Shown here: piece by piece, positions 28,656 to 38,192 of the stretch
Numbering within the stretch: the first letter of the stretch is position 1
How the letters are laid out: the number at the start of each line of letters is the position of its first letter
Origin: an uncultured Pelagibacteraceae bacterium
GTDB taxonomy: Bacteria; Pseudomonadota; Alphaproteobacteria; Pelagibacterales; Pelagibacteraceae
Direction: 5' to 3'
Assembly (NCBI GenBank): GCA_902583075.1
Contig: CACHUN010000003.1
Coordinates: 186,001 to 250,000 of the forward strand
Length of the DNA: 64,000 nt
The notes under the pieces: generated by a model
The model's database searches: none
Told to the model about the DNA's origin: nothing
The model's input: only the letters and a program-made list of their open reading frames with translations
Made by a program: the position numbers and the translations under genes

Positions 28656-29875
28656 ACTGTAATTTTGAAGTGCTTCTTCTTTCCTATGGATAACTTTACA
28701 AAACCTTTCTCAGAGAACAAGATAGGATCAACAATATATTTTTCATCATTTATATTTTTATTATCTATTTTAATAGCGTTTGATTTAATCAATCTTCTTA
28801 TTTCAGATTTTGAAATATCTTTATTAACAAATGAAATAAGCTCTATAATATTTTTTGATAAAATATCATTTTTGACTTTAATTCCTGGAAGATTTTCACC
28901 AGTAGAGTTTTCTTTAAAGGTATTTCTAGCAAGTTTTGCAGATCTTTCAGCTTCTTTTTTCCCATGAAGCATTTCTGTTGCATTATTGGCAAGTAAAATT
29001 TTTAATTCATTGATATCTTTATCTTTTAAATTATTTACTCTATCTAAAGATAAATCAGTGAACATTTTTAAAAACTTAAATACATCACGATCATCCGTAT
29101 TTCTCCAAAACTGCCAATAGTCATATGGTGATAGCATATCTTTATTAAGCCATATTGCACCTTTTTCAGTTTTACCCATTTTAGCGCCTGATGCTAAAGT
29201 TATAAGTGGTGTAGTTAAACCATATACATGATTTCCAGACTCTCTTTTAATAAGCTCAACTCCATTTACTATATTGCCCCATTGATCTGATCCACCAATT
29301 TGTAAACTACAGTTGTTTGATTTGTTAAGCTCATAAAAATCATATGCTTGTAGAATCATATAATTAAATTCCATGTAACTTAATGATTGTTCTCTTTCCA
29401 ATCTTAATTTTACACTATCAAATGTTAACATTTTATTGATTGTAAAATGTCTTCCTATATCTCTCAAAAAATTTATATAGTTAAGTTTGCTTAACCATTT
29501 ATAGTTGTTAACAAATAAAGGTTTTAATTTTGGATTATTTGTTCTTAGAAAAATTTTAAAAACTTTTTTTATATTATTAATATTACTCTCAATCTGTTTT
29601 TCAGATAATATCTTTCTAGTTTCTTCTTTTCCAGATGGATCCCCTATTCTTGTTGTTCCTCCGCCTAGAAGAATAATTGGTCTATGTCCATGTTTTTGTA
29701 AAAGCCTAAGACACATTATTTGTAATAAACTACCTACGTGAAGACTGGGAGCAGTACTATCAAATCCAATATAAGCATTAGTACTTTCTTTATTTAATAA
29801 ATTTGATAATTCTAATTCATTGGTACATTGATAGTAGTATCCTCTGTCTTTAAATTCTTTTAAAAAATTATTCAT
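28652..29875 (-). CDS. tyrS: Tyrosyl-tRNA synthetase
   Basis: This class I synthetase charges tRNA-Tyr. The HIGH-equivalent is SLHVGS (around residues 43-48), and the KMSKS-equivalent is KMGKT. The tyrosine-binding YDFYEL and QIGGSDQWGN blocks are intact. An S4-like RNA-binding domain closes the C-terminus (SEIRRLIKSNAIKI). The length of 407 residues is typical. It is divergent from anmK across 47 bases, the same neighbourhood as in other alphaproteobacteria. Confidence 0.96.
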   Translation of the reverse strand: MNNFLKEFKDRGYYYQCTNELELSNLLNKESTNAYIGFDSTAPSLHVGSLLQIMCLRLLQKHGHRPIILLGGGTTRIGDPSGKEETRKILSEKQIESNINNIKKVFKIFLRTNNPKLKPLFVNNYKWLSKLNYINFLRDIGRHFTINKMLTFDSVKLRLEREQSLSYMEFNYMILQAYDFYELNKSNNCSLQIGGSDQWGNIVNGVELIKRESGNHVYGLTTPLITLASGAKMGKTEKGAIWLNKDMLSPYDYWQFWRNTDDRDVFKFLKMFTDLSLDRVNNLKDKDINELKILLANNATEMLHGKKEAERSAKLARNTFKENSTGENLPGIKVKNDILSKNIIELISFVNKDISKSEIRRLIKSNAIKIDNKNINDEKYIVDPILFSEKGFVKLSIGKKKHFKITV

Positions 29876-29922
29876 AGGTTTATAGTCTTACAATATACAT
29901 ATTTTAATAAAAAAAAATAAGA

Positions 29923-31017
29923 ATGGAAAAAATTTTATCAGCACTTGGGTTTATGAGTGGTACATCTGGTGATGGTGTAGACTCTTCAGTTATAAGCTCT
30001 AATGGCAAGGACAGTATTTCTATCAAATATAATAGATTTGACACTTATCCATCAGAGCTTTTAAATAAAATTCATAGAATAAAAGAAAATATTTCAAAAA
30101 TGCAAGATCTGTTAAAATATTCTTCTAAAATTGAGGAATTAGAGAGAGAAATCACAGACTTTCATGTCGATATTGCAATTAAAATATCAAAACAAATTAA
30201 TTATGATCTTATAGGTTTTCATGGTCATACCATTTATCATAATTCAGGCGAAAAGATTTCTAAACAAATAGGTCTAGGTAATAGTTTATCAATAAAAACT
30301 AATAAAACTGTAGTTTATGATTTTAGACAATATGATATCAAAAATGGGGGAGAGGGAGCGCCTTTAGCTCCAATTTACCACCTTGCACTTATAAAAAACT
30401 TATTCAAAGAAAGTAAAGTAAGAGTGCCAATTTCAATATTAAATATTGGGGGTATAGCAAATATTACTGAAATTAATAAAAATTTTAAAATTAAAAGTAG
30501 AGATATAGGACCAGGAAATTGCTTAATTGACAAGTGGATGAGAAAAAATTCTAACAAAGCTTTTGACAAGGATGGGAATTTTGCAATGAAAGGAAAAATA
30601 GACAAATTTATTTTTGATCAATATATCGATAACTATTATTATAGTAAAATTAATTCTAAGAGATCCTTGGATACAAATGATTTTGATATTTCCTTTGCAA
30701 AAGGTCTTTCGTTAGAAAACGGAGCAACTACAATTACTGATTTAACATCCGAATTGTTATCAAAAAAAACCGGAAAAAATAATATTTATATTTGTGGTGG
30801 TGGTCGAAAAAATAAATACTTAATTAATTCATTGAAAAATAAAATTAGAAATAAAATTTCCTTAATAGATGATTTAAATATTGATGGTGACTTTGTTGAG
30901 TCACAAGCATTTGCATTCCTTGCAATTAGATCTTACTTAGGACTGCCTATTTCATTTCCATCAACTACTAATTGTAAAATACCCACAGTTGGCGGTACTA
31001 TTATTAAAAATTCTTAA
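29923..31017 (+). CDS. anmK: Anhydro-N-acetylmuramic acid kinase AnmK
   Basis: AnmK opens and phosphorylates 1,6-anhydro-MurNAc released during cell-wall recycling, giving MurNAc-6-phosphate. The N-terminal GFMSGTSGDGVD motif binds ATP. DFRQYDIKNGGEGAPLAP, NIGGIANIT and the C-terminal CGGGRKN motifs complete the family pattern. It is 364 residues long. Other recycling genes (murQ, nagZ) are not in the window. It is convergent with the alpha/beta hydrolase gene, whose end is the next base. Confidence 0.95.
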   Translation: MEKILSALGFMSGTSGDGVDSSVISSNGKDSISIKYNRFDTYPSELLNKIHRIKENISKMQDLLKYSSKIEELEREITDFHVDIAIKISKQINYDLIGFHGHTIYHNSGEKISKQIGLGNSLSIKTNKTVVYDFRQYDIKNGGEGAPLAPIYHLALIKNLFKESKVRVPISILNIGGIANITEINKNFKIKSRDIGPGNCLIDKWMRKNSNKAFDKDGNFAMKGKIDKFIFDQYIDNYYYSKINSKRSLDTNDFDISFAKGLSLENGATTITDLTSELLSKKTGKNNIYICGGGRKNKYLINSLKNKIRNKISLIDDLNIDGDFVESQAFAFLAIRSYLGLPISFPSTTNCKIPTVGGTIIKNS

Positions 31018-31683
31018 TTAATATAAAGCAGTTTCTTTTTTTATATATTTATTAAGTGATTTAATTAAAGCTAAATCATTTTTAGAGAAAAAATGATTTG
31101 CATCCTGAACAGCCTCAAATTCAACTTTTATACCTTTTTGTTCGCTAAGTCTTTTATTTAAATCATTTATATGTTCTATTGGAACTAGCTCATCTTTTTT
31201 TCCATAAATCATTGTACCAGATGTAGGACATGGTGATAAAAAAGAAAAATCATAAACATTTGGTTGAGGCGAGACAACAACGAACCTATTTATTTCAGGT
31301 CTTCTCATTAATAATTGCATTGCAATCAAAGATCCAAAAGAAAAACCTGAAATCCAACATTGAGAGTTATCAAAGTTTTCTCTTTCTAACCAATCTAAGG
31401 CAGCTGCTGCATCTGCGAGTTCTCCTTGCCCGTTATCAAACTCACCATCGCTTTTCCCAACACCTCTAAAATTCACTCTACAAACTGAAAAATCATTATC
31501 GATAAATGTTTGAAATATATTGACAACTATCTTATTGTTCATTGTTCCACCGTATTGAGGATGAGGATGTAAAACTAATGCAATTGGCGAAGTATTTTTT
31601 TTACTTTTATAATATTTAGCTTCTAGTCTTCCGGCTGGACCTGGTATAAATATTTCTACAATTTTATTATCTACTGATGTCAT
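31018..31683 (-). CDS. Alpha/beta hydrolase
   Basis: This 221-residue protein has the fold's core motifs: the oxyanion-region HPHPQYGG, the nucleophile elbow GFSFGS with Ser near residue 113, an Asp in YGKKDELVP and a His in ANHFF. It begins with a short conserved FIPGPAGRLEAKY segment. Genes of this small hydrolase type often lie next to the suf operon in alphaproteobacteria, as here. The substrate is unknown. Its start is 131 bases from the divergent iscR start. Confidence 0.85.
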   Translation of the reverse strand: MTSVDNKIVEIFIPGPAGRLEAKYYKSKKNTSPIALVLHPHPQYGGTMNNKIVVNIFQTFIDNDFSVCRVNFRGVGKSDGEFDNGQGELADAAAALDWLERENFDNSQCWISGFSFGSLIAMQLLMRRPEINRFVVVSPQPNVYDFSFLSPCPTSGTMIYGKKDELVPIEHINDLNKRLSEQKGIKVEFEAVQDANHFFSKNDLALIKSLNKYIKKETALY

Positions 31684-31760
31684 TGATTATTAATCTCAAA
31701 AAAAAATAAGGTTTTTCTATCAAAATTGAGTGACAAAATGCAAGTTTTTATATATCAATT

Positions 31761-31785
31761 AATCTTGACTAAAATAGTCGGATAT
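31761..31785 (+). promoter_or_regulatory. IscR type 1 binding site
   Basis: The sequence AATCTTGACTAAAATAGTCG (31761-31780) followed by GATAT closely matches the type 1 IscR operator, whose core is YYGACT-RWWWY-AGTCRR. The inverted repeat GACT at 31767-31770 and AGTC at 31776-31779 is perfect around AAAAT. It overlaps the -35 region and spacer of the promoter for iscR and suf. IscR with its Fe-S cluster would repress here, giving feedback control by cluster supply. Confidence 0.8.
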
Positions 31786-31794
31786 ATATATAAG
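31765..31794 (+). promoter_or_regulatory. Promoter of the iscR-suf operon
   Basis: TTGACT at 31765-31770 and TATAAG at 31789-31794 are separated by 18 bases. A TATATA at 31787 is an alternative -10. The start of iscR lies about 20 bases downstream, leaving a short leader. The IscR palindrome covers the -35 box and most of the spacer. Confidence 0.6.
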
Positions 31795-31814
31795 TCCCGT
31801 AAATTGCGGAAAAT

Positions 31815-32237
31815 ATGAAATTATCAAGTAAAGGTAGATACGCTGTAATGGCTTTAGCGGATCTAGCAAAATTTAATTTAAAAGAGCCAGTATCATTAAG
31901 AGATATATCTTTAAGGCAAGGTATATCGCTTGTTTACTTGGAACAGCTTTTTTCAAAATTAAAAAAGAACCAAATAGTTACAAGTGTTAGAGGTAATAAA
32001 GGCGGTTACATATTATCAAAACGAGCTTCTGAGATAAAAATTTCAGATGTATTTATTGCTGTAGACGAAAAAGTAAAAACAGTTGGGTGTGAAAAACATT
32101 CAGAGAACGGATGTAATGGTAAATCCTCTAAATGTATTACCCATGATTTATGGGATGAGCTAGAAGATTATATAAATAACTTTTTCCAGCAAAAAACGTT
32201 AAGTGATTTAATTAATAAAAGAACTTTAAATGGATAA
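31815..32237 (+). CDS. iscR: Rrf2-family Fe-S cluster regulator IscR
   Basis: This 140-residue Rrf2 protein has an N-terminal winged helix ([24 protein letters not shown]) and three cysteines, C92, C100 and C107, that can hold a [2Fe-2S] cluster. The cysteine spacing (7 and 6 residues between) is a little wider than the 5 and 5 of E. coli IscR. It heads the suf operon, overlaps sufB by 8 bases, and has an IscR operator upstream. It probably represses the operon when cluster-loaded. It is the only transcription factor seen in the window. Confidence 0.9.
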   Translation: MKLSSKGRYAVMALADLAKFNLKEPVSLRDISLRQGISLVYLEQLFSKLKKNQIVTSVRGNKGGYILSKRASEIKISDVFIAVDEKVKTVGCEKHSENGCNGKSSKCITHDLWDELEDYINNFFQQKTLSDLINKRTLNG

Positions 32238-33672
32238 CAGACAAAAAGAAATTGATAATCTAAAAGATTATAAATACGGTTTTACAACTGATATTGAAAA
32301 CACAAGAGCGCCCAAGGGATTAAACGAAGATGTGATAAAATTTATTTCTAATGTTAAAAAAGAACCACAATGGATGCTTGATTTTAGATTAAAAGCATAT
32401 GAAAGATTTAAACAGTTGAAAGAACCTGATTGGCAAAAACCAAAATATCCAAAAATAGATTATCAAGATTTATATTATTATTCAGCTCCTAAAAGTATGA
32501 AAGATAAACCAAAAAACTTGGATGATTTAGACCCTAAACTTTTAGAAACTTACAAAAAATTAGGTATACCACTGCAAGAGCAAAAAAGACTTAATGGTAT
32601 TGCAGTTGATGCAGTATTTGACTCTGTTTCTGTTGCAACAACATTTAGAGAAGAACTTACAAAACAGGGAATTATTTTTTGTCCAATTTCAGAAGCTATA
32701 CAAAATCATCCTGAATTAGTTAAAAAATATTTAGGTTCGGTTATACAAGTCACTGACCATTTCTTTGCAACTCTAAACTCTGCAGTTTTTACTGATGGAT
32801 CATTTGCCTACATACCTGAAGGCGTACGTTGCCCAATGGAGCTTTCAACATACTTTAGAATTAATGCATCTAATACAGGACAATTTGAAAGAACATTAAT
32901 TGTTGCTGATAAGGGAAGCTATGTAAGTTATTTAGAAGGTTGTACAGCTCCAATGCGAGATGAAAATCAGCTACATGCAGCAAATGTAGAATTAGTTGCA
33001 TTGGATGATGCAGAGATAAAATATTCTACAGTTCAGAATTGGTATCCTGGTGATAAAGATGGAAAAGGTGGAATTTATAATTTTGTTACAAAGCGTGGAT
33101 TGTGTAAAGGAAAGAACTCTAAAATCTCTTGGACACAAGTCGAAACTGGTTCTGCCATTACTTGGAAATATCCAAGTTGTATTTTAAAAGGTGATAATTC
33201 TGTTGGAGAATTTTACTCTATCGCTATTACAAATAATCACCAAAAAGCAGATACTGGAACTAAAATGATTCATTTAGGAAAAAATACTAAAAGTAAAATA
33301 ATATCAAAGGGTATTAGCGCTGGTTACTCAGATATGACTTACAGAGGGTTAGTTGACATCTCACCAAAAGCTTCTGATTCCAACAATTATACTCAATGTG
33401 ACTCTTTATTAATGGGCAACAAATGTGGGGCACATACAGTTCCGTATATCAAAAATAAAAATTCAGAATCGAATATTGCTCATGAAGCAACAACATCAAA
33501 AATTAGTGAAGAGCAATTACATTACTGTCAACAGAGAGGCTTGAGTGCTGAAGAGGCAGTAGGATTAATTGTTAATGGATTTTGCAAAGAAGTATTACAA
33601 CAATTACCAATGGAATTTGCTGTTGAGGCTCAAAAGCTAGTTGGTATCAGCTTAGAAGGAAGTGTTGGCTGA
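32230..33672 (+). CDS. sufB: Fe-S cluster assembly scaffold SufB
   Basis: SufB is the scaffold subunit of the SufBC2D complex that builds Fe-S clusters. The 480-residue product shows the family's conserved beta-helix region, including [38 protein letters not shown] and the C-terminal [20 protein letters not shown]. The first gene after iscR, it shares a base with sufC (TGATG), giving tight coupling. All other members of the complex follow in order. Confidence 0.97.
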   Translation: MDNRQKEIDNLKDYKYGFTTDIENTRAPKGLNEDVIKFISNVKKEPQWMLDFRLKAYERFKQLKEPDWQKPKYPKIDYQDLYYYSAPKSMKDKPKNLDDLDPKLLETYKKLGIPLQEQKRLNGIAVDAVFDSVSVATTFREELTKQGIIFCPISEAIQNHPELVKKYLGSVIQVTDHFFATLNSAVFTDGSFAYIPEGVRCPMELSTYFRINASNTGQFERTLIVADKGSYVSYLEGCTAPMRDENQLHAANVELVALDDAEIKYSTVQNWYPGDKDGKGGIYNFVTKRGLCKGKNSKISWTQVETGSAITWKYPSCILKGDNSVGEFYSIAITNNHQKADTGTKMIHLGKNTKSKIISKGISAGYSDMTYRGLVDISPKASDSNNYTQCDSLLMGNKCGAHTVPYIKNKNSESNIAHEATTSKISEEQLHYCQQRGLSAEEAVGLIVNGFCKEVLQQLPMEFAVEAQKLVGISLEGSVG

Positions 33673-34406
33673 TGTTAAAAATAAATAAATTAAACGCAAA
33701 AATCGATAGCAAAGAAATTTTAAAGGGATTTTCTCTAAATATTAATCCTGGAGAGGTTCATGCTATTATGGGACCAAATGGATCTGGTAAAAGTACGCTA
33801 TCAAATATTTTGTCAGGTAAAAAAGGATATGAAGTTTCAGGAGAAGTACTTTTTGAGGAAAAAGATTTGTTTGAGCTTGAAACAGAGGAAAGAGCTCATA
33901 AAGGTATTTTTCTTGCCTTTCAATATCCATTAGAAATTCCAGGTGTTAATACAAATATATTTCTAAAGACTTCATTAAATGCAGTAAGAAAGGCAAGAGG
34001 TGAAAAAGAGCTTGATGCTATAGAATTTTTAAAATTAGTGAAGGAAAAGTCTAAAGAACTTAAATTTGATGAAGAAAAATTAAACAGACAACTGAATGTT
34101 GGTTTTTCAGGTGGAGAGAAAAAGAAAAATGAAATTTTACAAATGTCTTTATTGGCTCCAAAATTATCAATTTTGGATGAAACAGATTCTGGTCTAGATA
34201 TTGATGCATTAAGAATTGTAGCTGATGGAGTTAATACATTAAGGGATGATAAAAATTCGTTTTTAATAATTACACATTACCAAAGATTACTTGATTATAT
34301 TAAACCTGATTTTGTTCATGTTTTAATGGATGGAAAAATCGTAAAATCTGGTGGTGCAGAATTAGCTTTGGAACTAGAAAAAAAGGGGTATGAAAATTTT
34401 CATTAG
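33672..34406 (+). CDS. sufC: Fe-S assembly ATPase SufC
   Basis: SufC is the ABC-type ATPase of SufBC2D. The Walker [10 protein letters not shown] lies near residues 34-42. The signature is [10 protein letters not shown] and the Walker B ends [12 protein letters not shown], both the Suf-type variants. The 244-residue length is normal. It lies between sufB and sufD with no intergenic space. Confidence 0.97.
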   Translation: MLKINKLNAKIDSKEILKGFSLNINPGEVHAIMGPNGSGKSTLSNILSGKKGYEVSGEVLFEEKDLFELETEERAHKGIFLAFQYPLEIPGVNTNIFLKTSLNAVRKARGEKELDAIEFLKLVKEKSKELKFDEEKLNRQLNVGFSGGEKKKNEILQMSLLAPKLSILDETDSGLDIDALRIVADGVNTLRDDKNSFLIITHYQRLLDYIKPDFVHVLMDGKIVKSGGAELALELEKKGYENFH

Positions 34407-35654
34407 ATGAAAGAGCAACTACAAAAAGATTTTGATAATACTATTAGAAATTTAACTTTATCTCAAAAAGACATTGAAATAAAAAAATTTTATTTAGATA
34501 ATTTTATTAATAAAGGTTTTCCAAACAGAAAAGAAGAAGACTGGAAATTTTCTGACCTTAACCAAATAATAAAAAGAAATATTGGAGAGCTAAGTTTTTA
34601 TAGTGACTATACATCTACAAATAAAGTTGATACTTCTGCATTTGTAGATGGTTTAGAGCATAACAAAGTAGTATTTATTAATGGAAGAATAGAAAAAATT
34701 GATTTTGAATATGAAAAAAAAGATCAAATAGAAATAATTGATCAGTCAGAAACTATTAATAAATTTAATAATAATAGTTCTTTATCTGACTTAAATAGCG
34801 CCTTTACTAATAAGTCTTTTAAAATAGTGGTTAAAAAAGGTTATCAATTAATAAAACCATTGATTATTTATCATACAACAAACTCTAAAATTTGGTCTAA
34901 AAATATTAATTTAAGACTAAATTTTGAATTATATGAAAATAGCTCATTAAGATTAATTGATTTATTTAGGGACAATTCGGAAAAAAATTTTCTAAATATA
35001 TTTTACAACTTTGATTTAAAAGAAAACTCCGTTTTAAAAAATTACAAAGTAGATAAATTTGAAAATAAAAATATTAAGTACTCCTTCAATAATATTGAGC
35101 AAGATAAAAACAGTATTTCAGAAACTTTTATTTTATCATCAGGATCAAATTTTTGTAAGAATGAAATTAATTGTAACTTAAATGGAGAATATTCATCAGC
35201 TTTTGTTAATGGTATTTTCTCTATAAATAATAATAAACACCATGAAATTAGAACAATCATAAATCACTTAACAGAAAATACAAAAAGTTATCAACTTATA
35301 AAAAGTGTTTTAGAAGATAGTTCTAAAGCAGTATATCAAGGAAAAATATTTGTTAACTCTAAGGCACAAAAAACAGATGGTTATCAACTTAGTAAAGCAA
35401 TTTTATTAAATAAAGTTTCTGAGTTTAATGCTAAACCAGAGTTAGAAATTTATGCAGATGACGTCAAATGTTCACACGGTTCTGCATCAGGTAGTCTTAA
35501 TGAGGACTCGATATTTTACTTAATGTCTAGAGGATTAAATTATCAACAGTCAAGAGAACTTTTAATTAATGGTTTTCTGTTAGATGTTGTTGAAAAAATT
35601 ACTGACCCTGAAGTAAAAAATTTAATTAAAAATATGATTGGAATTAAGGAATGA
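34407..35654 (+). CDS. sufD: Fe-S assembly protein SufD
   Basis: SufD is the SufB paralog in the assembly complex, needed for iron acquisition. The N-terminal half is divergent and Asn/Lys-rich with the NRKEEDWKFSDL motif. The C-terminal third has AKPELEIYADDVKCSHGSASG and SRGLNYQQSRELLINGFL, typical of SufD. It is 415 residues long. It starts directly after the sufC stop and overlaps sufS by 4 bases. Confidence 0.95.
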   Translation: MKEQLQKDFDNTIRNLTLSQKDIEIKKFYLDNFINKGFPNRKEEDWKFSDLNQIIKRNIGELSFYSDYTSTNKVDTSAFVDGLEHNKVVFINGRIEKIDFEYEKKDQIEIIDQSETINKFNNNSSLSDLNSAFTNKSFKIVVKKGYQLIKPLIIYHTTNSKIWSKNINLRLNFELYENSSLRLIDLFRDNSEKNFLNIFYNFDLKENSVLKNYKVDKFENKNIKYSFNNIEQDKNSISETFILSSGSNFCKNEINCNLNGEYSSAFVNGIFSINNNKHHEIRTIINHLTENTKSYQLIKSVLEDSSKAVYQGKIFVNSKAQKTDGYQLSKAILLNKVSEFNAKPELEIYADDVKCSHGSASGSLNEDSIFYLMSRGLNYQQSRELLINGFLLDVVEKITDPEVKNLIKNMIGIKE

Positions 35655-36871
35655 AAATAGAGAACATAAAAACAGAGTTTCCTATATTTGATGAAAAAAT
35701 ACAAAATAATGATTTAGTCTATTTAGATAGCGCTAACTCATCACAAAAACCAAAAGTTGTGGCTGATAAAATAAATGAATTTTATACTAAACAATTTTCG
35801 AATGTTGGAAGAAGTGTTCATTATTTAGCAGTTGCAGCGACAAACTTATATGAAAATACAAGGTCATCTGTGCAAAAATACATCAATGCTAAAGATAAAA
35901 ATGAAATAGTTTTTACCAAAGGAGCCACTGAAGCATTAAATTTAGTAGCCAATACTCTAGGGCAAAAATATCTGAATGAGGGAGATGAAGTTTTAATTAC
36001 AGAGCTTGAGCACCATTCAAATTATGTGCCTTGGCATTTCTTAAGAAAATCAAAAAATATTAAAATCAATTTTGCAGAGGTAAATGAAGATGGTGACATT
36101 TCTCTAGAGGATATTGAAAAAAAAATAACATCTAAGACTAAAGTAATAGCAATTACTCATTTATCTAACGTGACGGGAGCAATATTGCCTATTAAAGAAA
36201 TAACAGATTTAGCTCATTCTAAAGGAATAATAGTTGTAATTGATGGTTGTCAGGGAGCTCCTCATCTCAAATTAGATATGCAAGACTTAGATTGTGATTT
36301 TTATGCAATATCATGCCATAAAATGTATGGACCTACTGGACTAGGTGTTTTGTATGGTAAAAAGAAGTGGTTAGAAGAACTACCACCCTATCAAGGTGGA
36401 GGTGGTATGATTAGAGAAGTAAAAAAAGATAAAATATCTTATGGTGATTTACCAAATAAATATGAGGCTGGGACCATGGCTACAGCTCAAGTTATTGCAT
36501 TTGATCAGTCAATAAAGTTTATGGAGAGTATTGGTATTGAGAATATCATGAAACATGAAGCTGATTTAGTTGAGTATGGTCAAGATTTATTACAAAAAAA
36601 TAATTCAGTTAAATTAATTGGCAGTCCAAAAAACAAAGGTGGAGTTTTATCCTTCACATTGGAAGGTGTTCATCCACATGACATTGCAACAATACTTGAT
36701 GAAGACGGAGTTGCAATAAGAGCAGGCCATCATTGTTGTCAAATATTACATGATAAATTAAATATACCTGCTAGTGCAAGAGCATCGGTTGGAATTTATA
36801 ATACTAAAGATGACTTAGATAAATTAAATGAGTCTATTAATAACTGTAAAAAAATATTTAATTTAAAATGA
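35651..36871 (+). CDS. sufS: Cysteine desulfurase SufS
   Basis: This group II desulfurase takes sulfur from cysteine through a PLP-bound intermediate and passes it to SufU. The PLP lysine is in SCHKMYGPTG. The active-site cysteine is in RAGHHCCQ, where two adjacent cysteines occur. The 406-residue length is normal. It overlaps sufD and sufU by 4 bases each. No iscS is in the window. Confidence 0.96.
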   Translation: MKIENIKTEFPIFDEKIQNNDLVYLDSANSSQKPKVVADKINEFYTKQFSNVGRSVHYLAVAATNLYENTRSSVQKYINAKDKNEIVFTKGATEALNLVANTLGQKYLNEGDEVLITELEHHSNYVPWHFLRKSKNIKINFAEVNEDGDISLEDIEKKITSKTKVIAITHLSNVTGAILPIKEITDLAHSKGIIVVIDGCQGAPHLKLDMQDLDCDFYAISCHKMYGPTGLGVLYGKKKWLEELPPYQGGGGMIREVKKDKISYGDLPNKYEAGTMATAQVIAFDQSIKFMESIGIENIMKHEADLVEYGQDLLQKNNSVKLIGSPKNKGGVLSFTLEGVHPHDIATILDEDGVAIRAGHHCCQILHDKLNIPASARASVGIYNTKDDLDKLNESINNCKKIFNLK

Positions 36872-37332
36872 ACTTAAAAGAACTTTATCAAGAAATTATT
36901 TTAGAGCATGGAAAAAATCCAAGGAATCTTGGAAAAGTACATGAGTTTAATAAAGATGCAAAAGGTCATAACCCTTTATGTGGAGACAATGTTCATGTTT
37001 ATCTTAAATTAAATGGACAAAAAATAGTTGAGGATATTTCATTTGAAGGAAGTGGATGTGCTATTTCAATGGCGTCAGCTTCAATCATGACTGATTTAAT
37101 TAAAGGCAAAAATGAACATGAAGCTAAAGAGATAGTTGAAGATTTTTTAGGAATGATTAAAGAAAATCCAGATTTAAAATCAGAATACTTAAAAGAAGAT
37201 GAGAAAACTAAATTAATGTGTTTATCTGGTGTTAAACAATATCCAATGAGAGTTAAGTGCGCAACATTATCGTGGCATACTCTTACATCTGCAATGGACA
37301 ACTCAAAGGAAATCACTAATACCGAGTCATAA
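36868..37332 (+). CDS. sufU: Sulfur-transfer / scaffold protein SufU
   Basis: The 154-residue NifU-like protein has the SufU ligand set: C38 with D40 (LCGDN), C64 (GSGCAIS) and C131 (RVKCATLSW). The segment between C64 and C131 is longer than in IscU, the SufU-type insertion. SufU usually accepts sulfur from SufS with a bound zinc. A SufE gene is not seen, which fits SufU taking its place. It overlaps sufS by 4 bases. Confidence 0.93.
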   Translation: MNLKELYQEIILEHGKNPRNLGKVHEFNKDAKGHNPLCGDNVHVYLKLNGQKIVEDISFEGSGCAISMASASIMTDLIKGKNEHEAKEIVEDFLGMIKENPDLKSEYLKEDEKTKLMCLSGVKQYPMRVKCATLSWHTLTSAMDNSKEITNTES

Positions 37333-37336
37333 CTTT

Positions 37337-37633
37337 ATGGAATTAAAAGAAAAAGTAATTCAAGAAATAAAAAAAATTTACGATCCTGAAATACCAGTTA
37401 ATATTTACGAACTTGGATTAATTTATGATATTAATGTAGATGGAAAAAATATCAGTGTAAAAATGACATTAACTACTCCAAACTGTCCAGTTGCAGAAAG
37501 TTTGCCAAAAGAAGTTAAAGATAGTATTATGCAATTAGAAGAGGTAGATAAAGTAGATTTAGATTTAGTTTGGGAACCACCATGGGACAAGTCCATGATG
37601 TCAGAGGCAGCAAAATTAGAATTAAACTTATGA
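37337..37633 (+). CDS. sufT: SufT / MIP18-family (DUF59) Fe-S maturation protein
   Basis: This 98-residue DUF59 protein has the family's DPEIPVNIYELGLIYD block and the TTPNCPVAE segment with the conserved cysteine. SufT/DUF59 proteins help deliver clusters under high demand or low iron. Its stop overlaps the start of the A-type carrier gene (ATGA). Confidence 0.93.
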   Translation: MELKEKVIQEIKKIYDPEIPVNIYELGLIYDINVDGKNISVKMTLTTPNCPVAESLPKEVKDSIMQLEEVDKVDLDLVWEPPWDKSMMSEAAKLELNL

Positions 37634-37965
37634 CAAAACAAGTTATATCATTAAGCGATCAAGCAGCAGATAGAATAAAAGAAATTATGTCCTCTGCTGA
37701 AAATGACTCTATTGGTGTTAGAGTTGGAGTAAAATCAGGTGGATGCGCAGGAATGTCATATATCATGGAATACACAAAGGAAATAAATCCTAATGATGAA
37801 GTTATTGAGGACAAAGGTGTGAAAGTTTACATAGATCCTGCCGCTGTAATGTACCTTTTTGGAACTGAAATGGATTACAAAAAAGAGGAATTTTCATCAC
37901 AATTTGTTTTTAACAATCCAAATGAAACTGAAAGGTGCGGTTGCGGAGAATCTTTTAAAGTTTAA
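37630..37965 (+). CDS. sufA: A-type Fe-S carrier protein (SufA/IscA/ErpA family)
   Basis: This 111-residue protein receives clusters from the SufBCD scaffold and delivers them to apo-targets. The three ligand cysteines are C39 (SGGCAGMSY), C103 and C105 (RCGCGESF). The start at 37630 is chosen because it sits in an ATGA overlap with sufT. An in-frame ATG at 37570 would place 20 residues inside sufT and is not supported. It is the last gene of the operon. SufA, IscA and ErpA cannot be told apart by sequence alone, and position favours SufA. Confidence 0.92.
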   Translation: MTKQVISLSDQAADRIKEIMSSAENDSIGVRVGVKSGGCAGMSYIMEYTKEINPNDEVIEDKGVKVYIDPAAVMYLFGTEMDYKKEEFSSQFVFNNPNETERCGCGESFKV

Positions 37966-37969
37966 TTAA

Positions 37970-38104
37970 TTATTGGTAATAGGAAATAAACCAATATTGG
38001 CCTCTTTTATTCATAGAATAAGTCTTATTTTTTCTCTTAGGTCTCCTAATTTCATGTCTTTTAAAACCAAATATATTCTTTATAGTTAATATGATTTTAG
38101 TCAT
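37970..38104 (-). CDS. Candidate small basic protein (44 residues)
   Basis: A 44-codon frame starts with ATG at 38104 and ends with TAA at 37970. The product is strongly basic with an Arg/Lys cluster in the middle (RRPKRKNK) and an aromatic C-terminal end (QYWFISYYQ). It fills the otherwise empty gap between sufA and glnA. An AAAGG stretch lies just before the ATG. I recognise no family. It might be a real small protein or a chance frame. The charge distribution is unlike random AT-rich frames here. Confidence 0.35.
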   Translation of the reverse strand: MTKIILTIKNIFGFKRHEIRRPKRKNKTYSMNKRGQYWFISYYQ

Positions 38105-38144
38105 ACCTTTACTTAACAAAATTTAGTAAATTTAGAATTCTAAT

Positions 38145-38179
38145 ATGGGAATACCTGCTATTACTACAGGTAATCCCAT
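38145..38179 (-). terminator. Hairpin downstream of glnA
   Basis: ATGGGAATACCTG at 38145-38157 pairs with CAGGTAATCCCAT at 38167-38179 with one A-A mismatch, around a 9-base loop. It begins 13 bases after the glnA stop in transcription order. The bases after it on the minus strand are only moderately U-rich, so it may be a weak terminator or an mRNA 3'-end stabilising structure. Confidence 0.5.
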
Positions 38180-38192
38180 AAAAATTAGCTTT

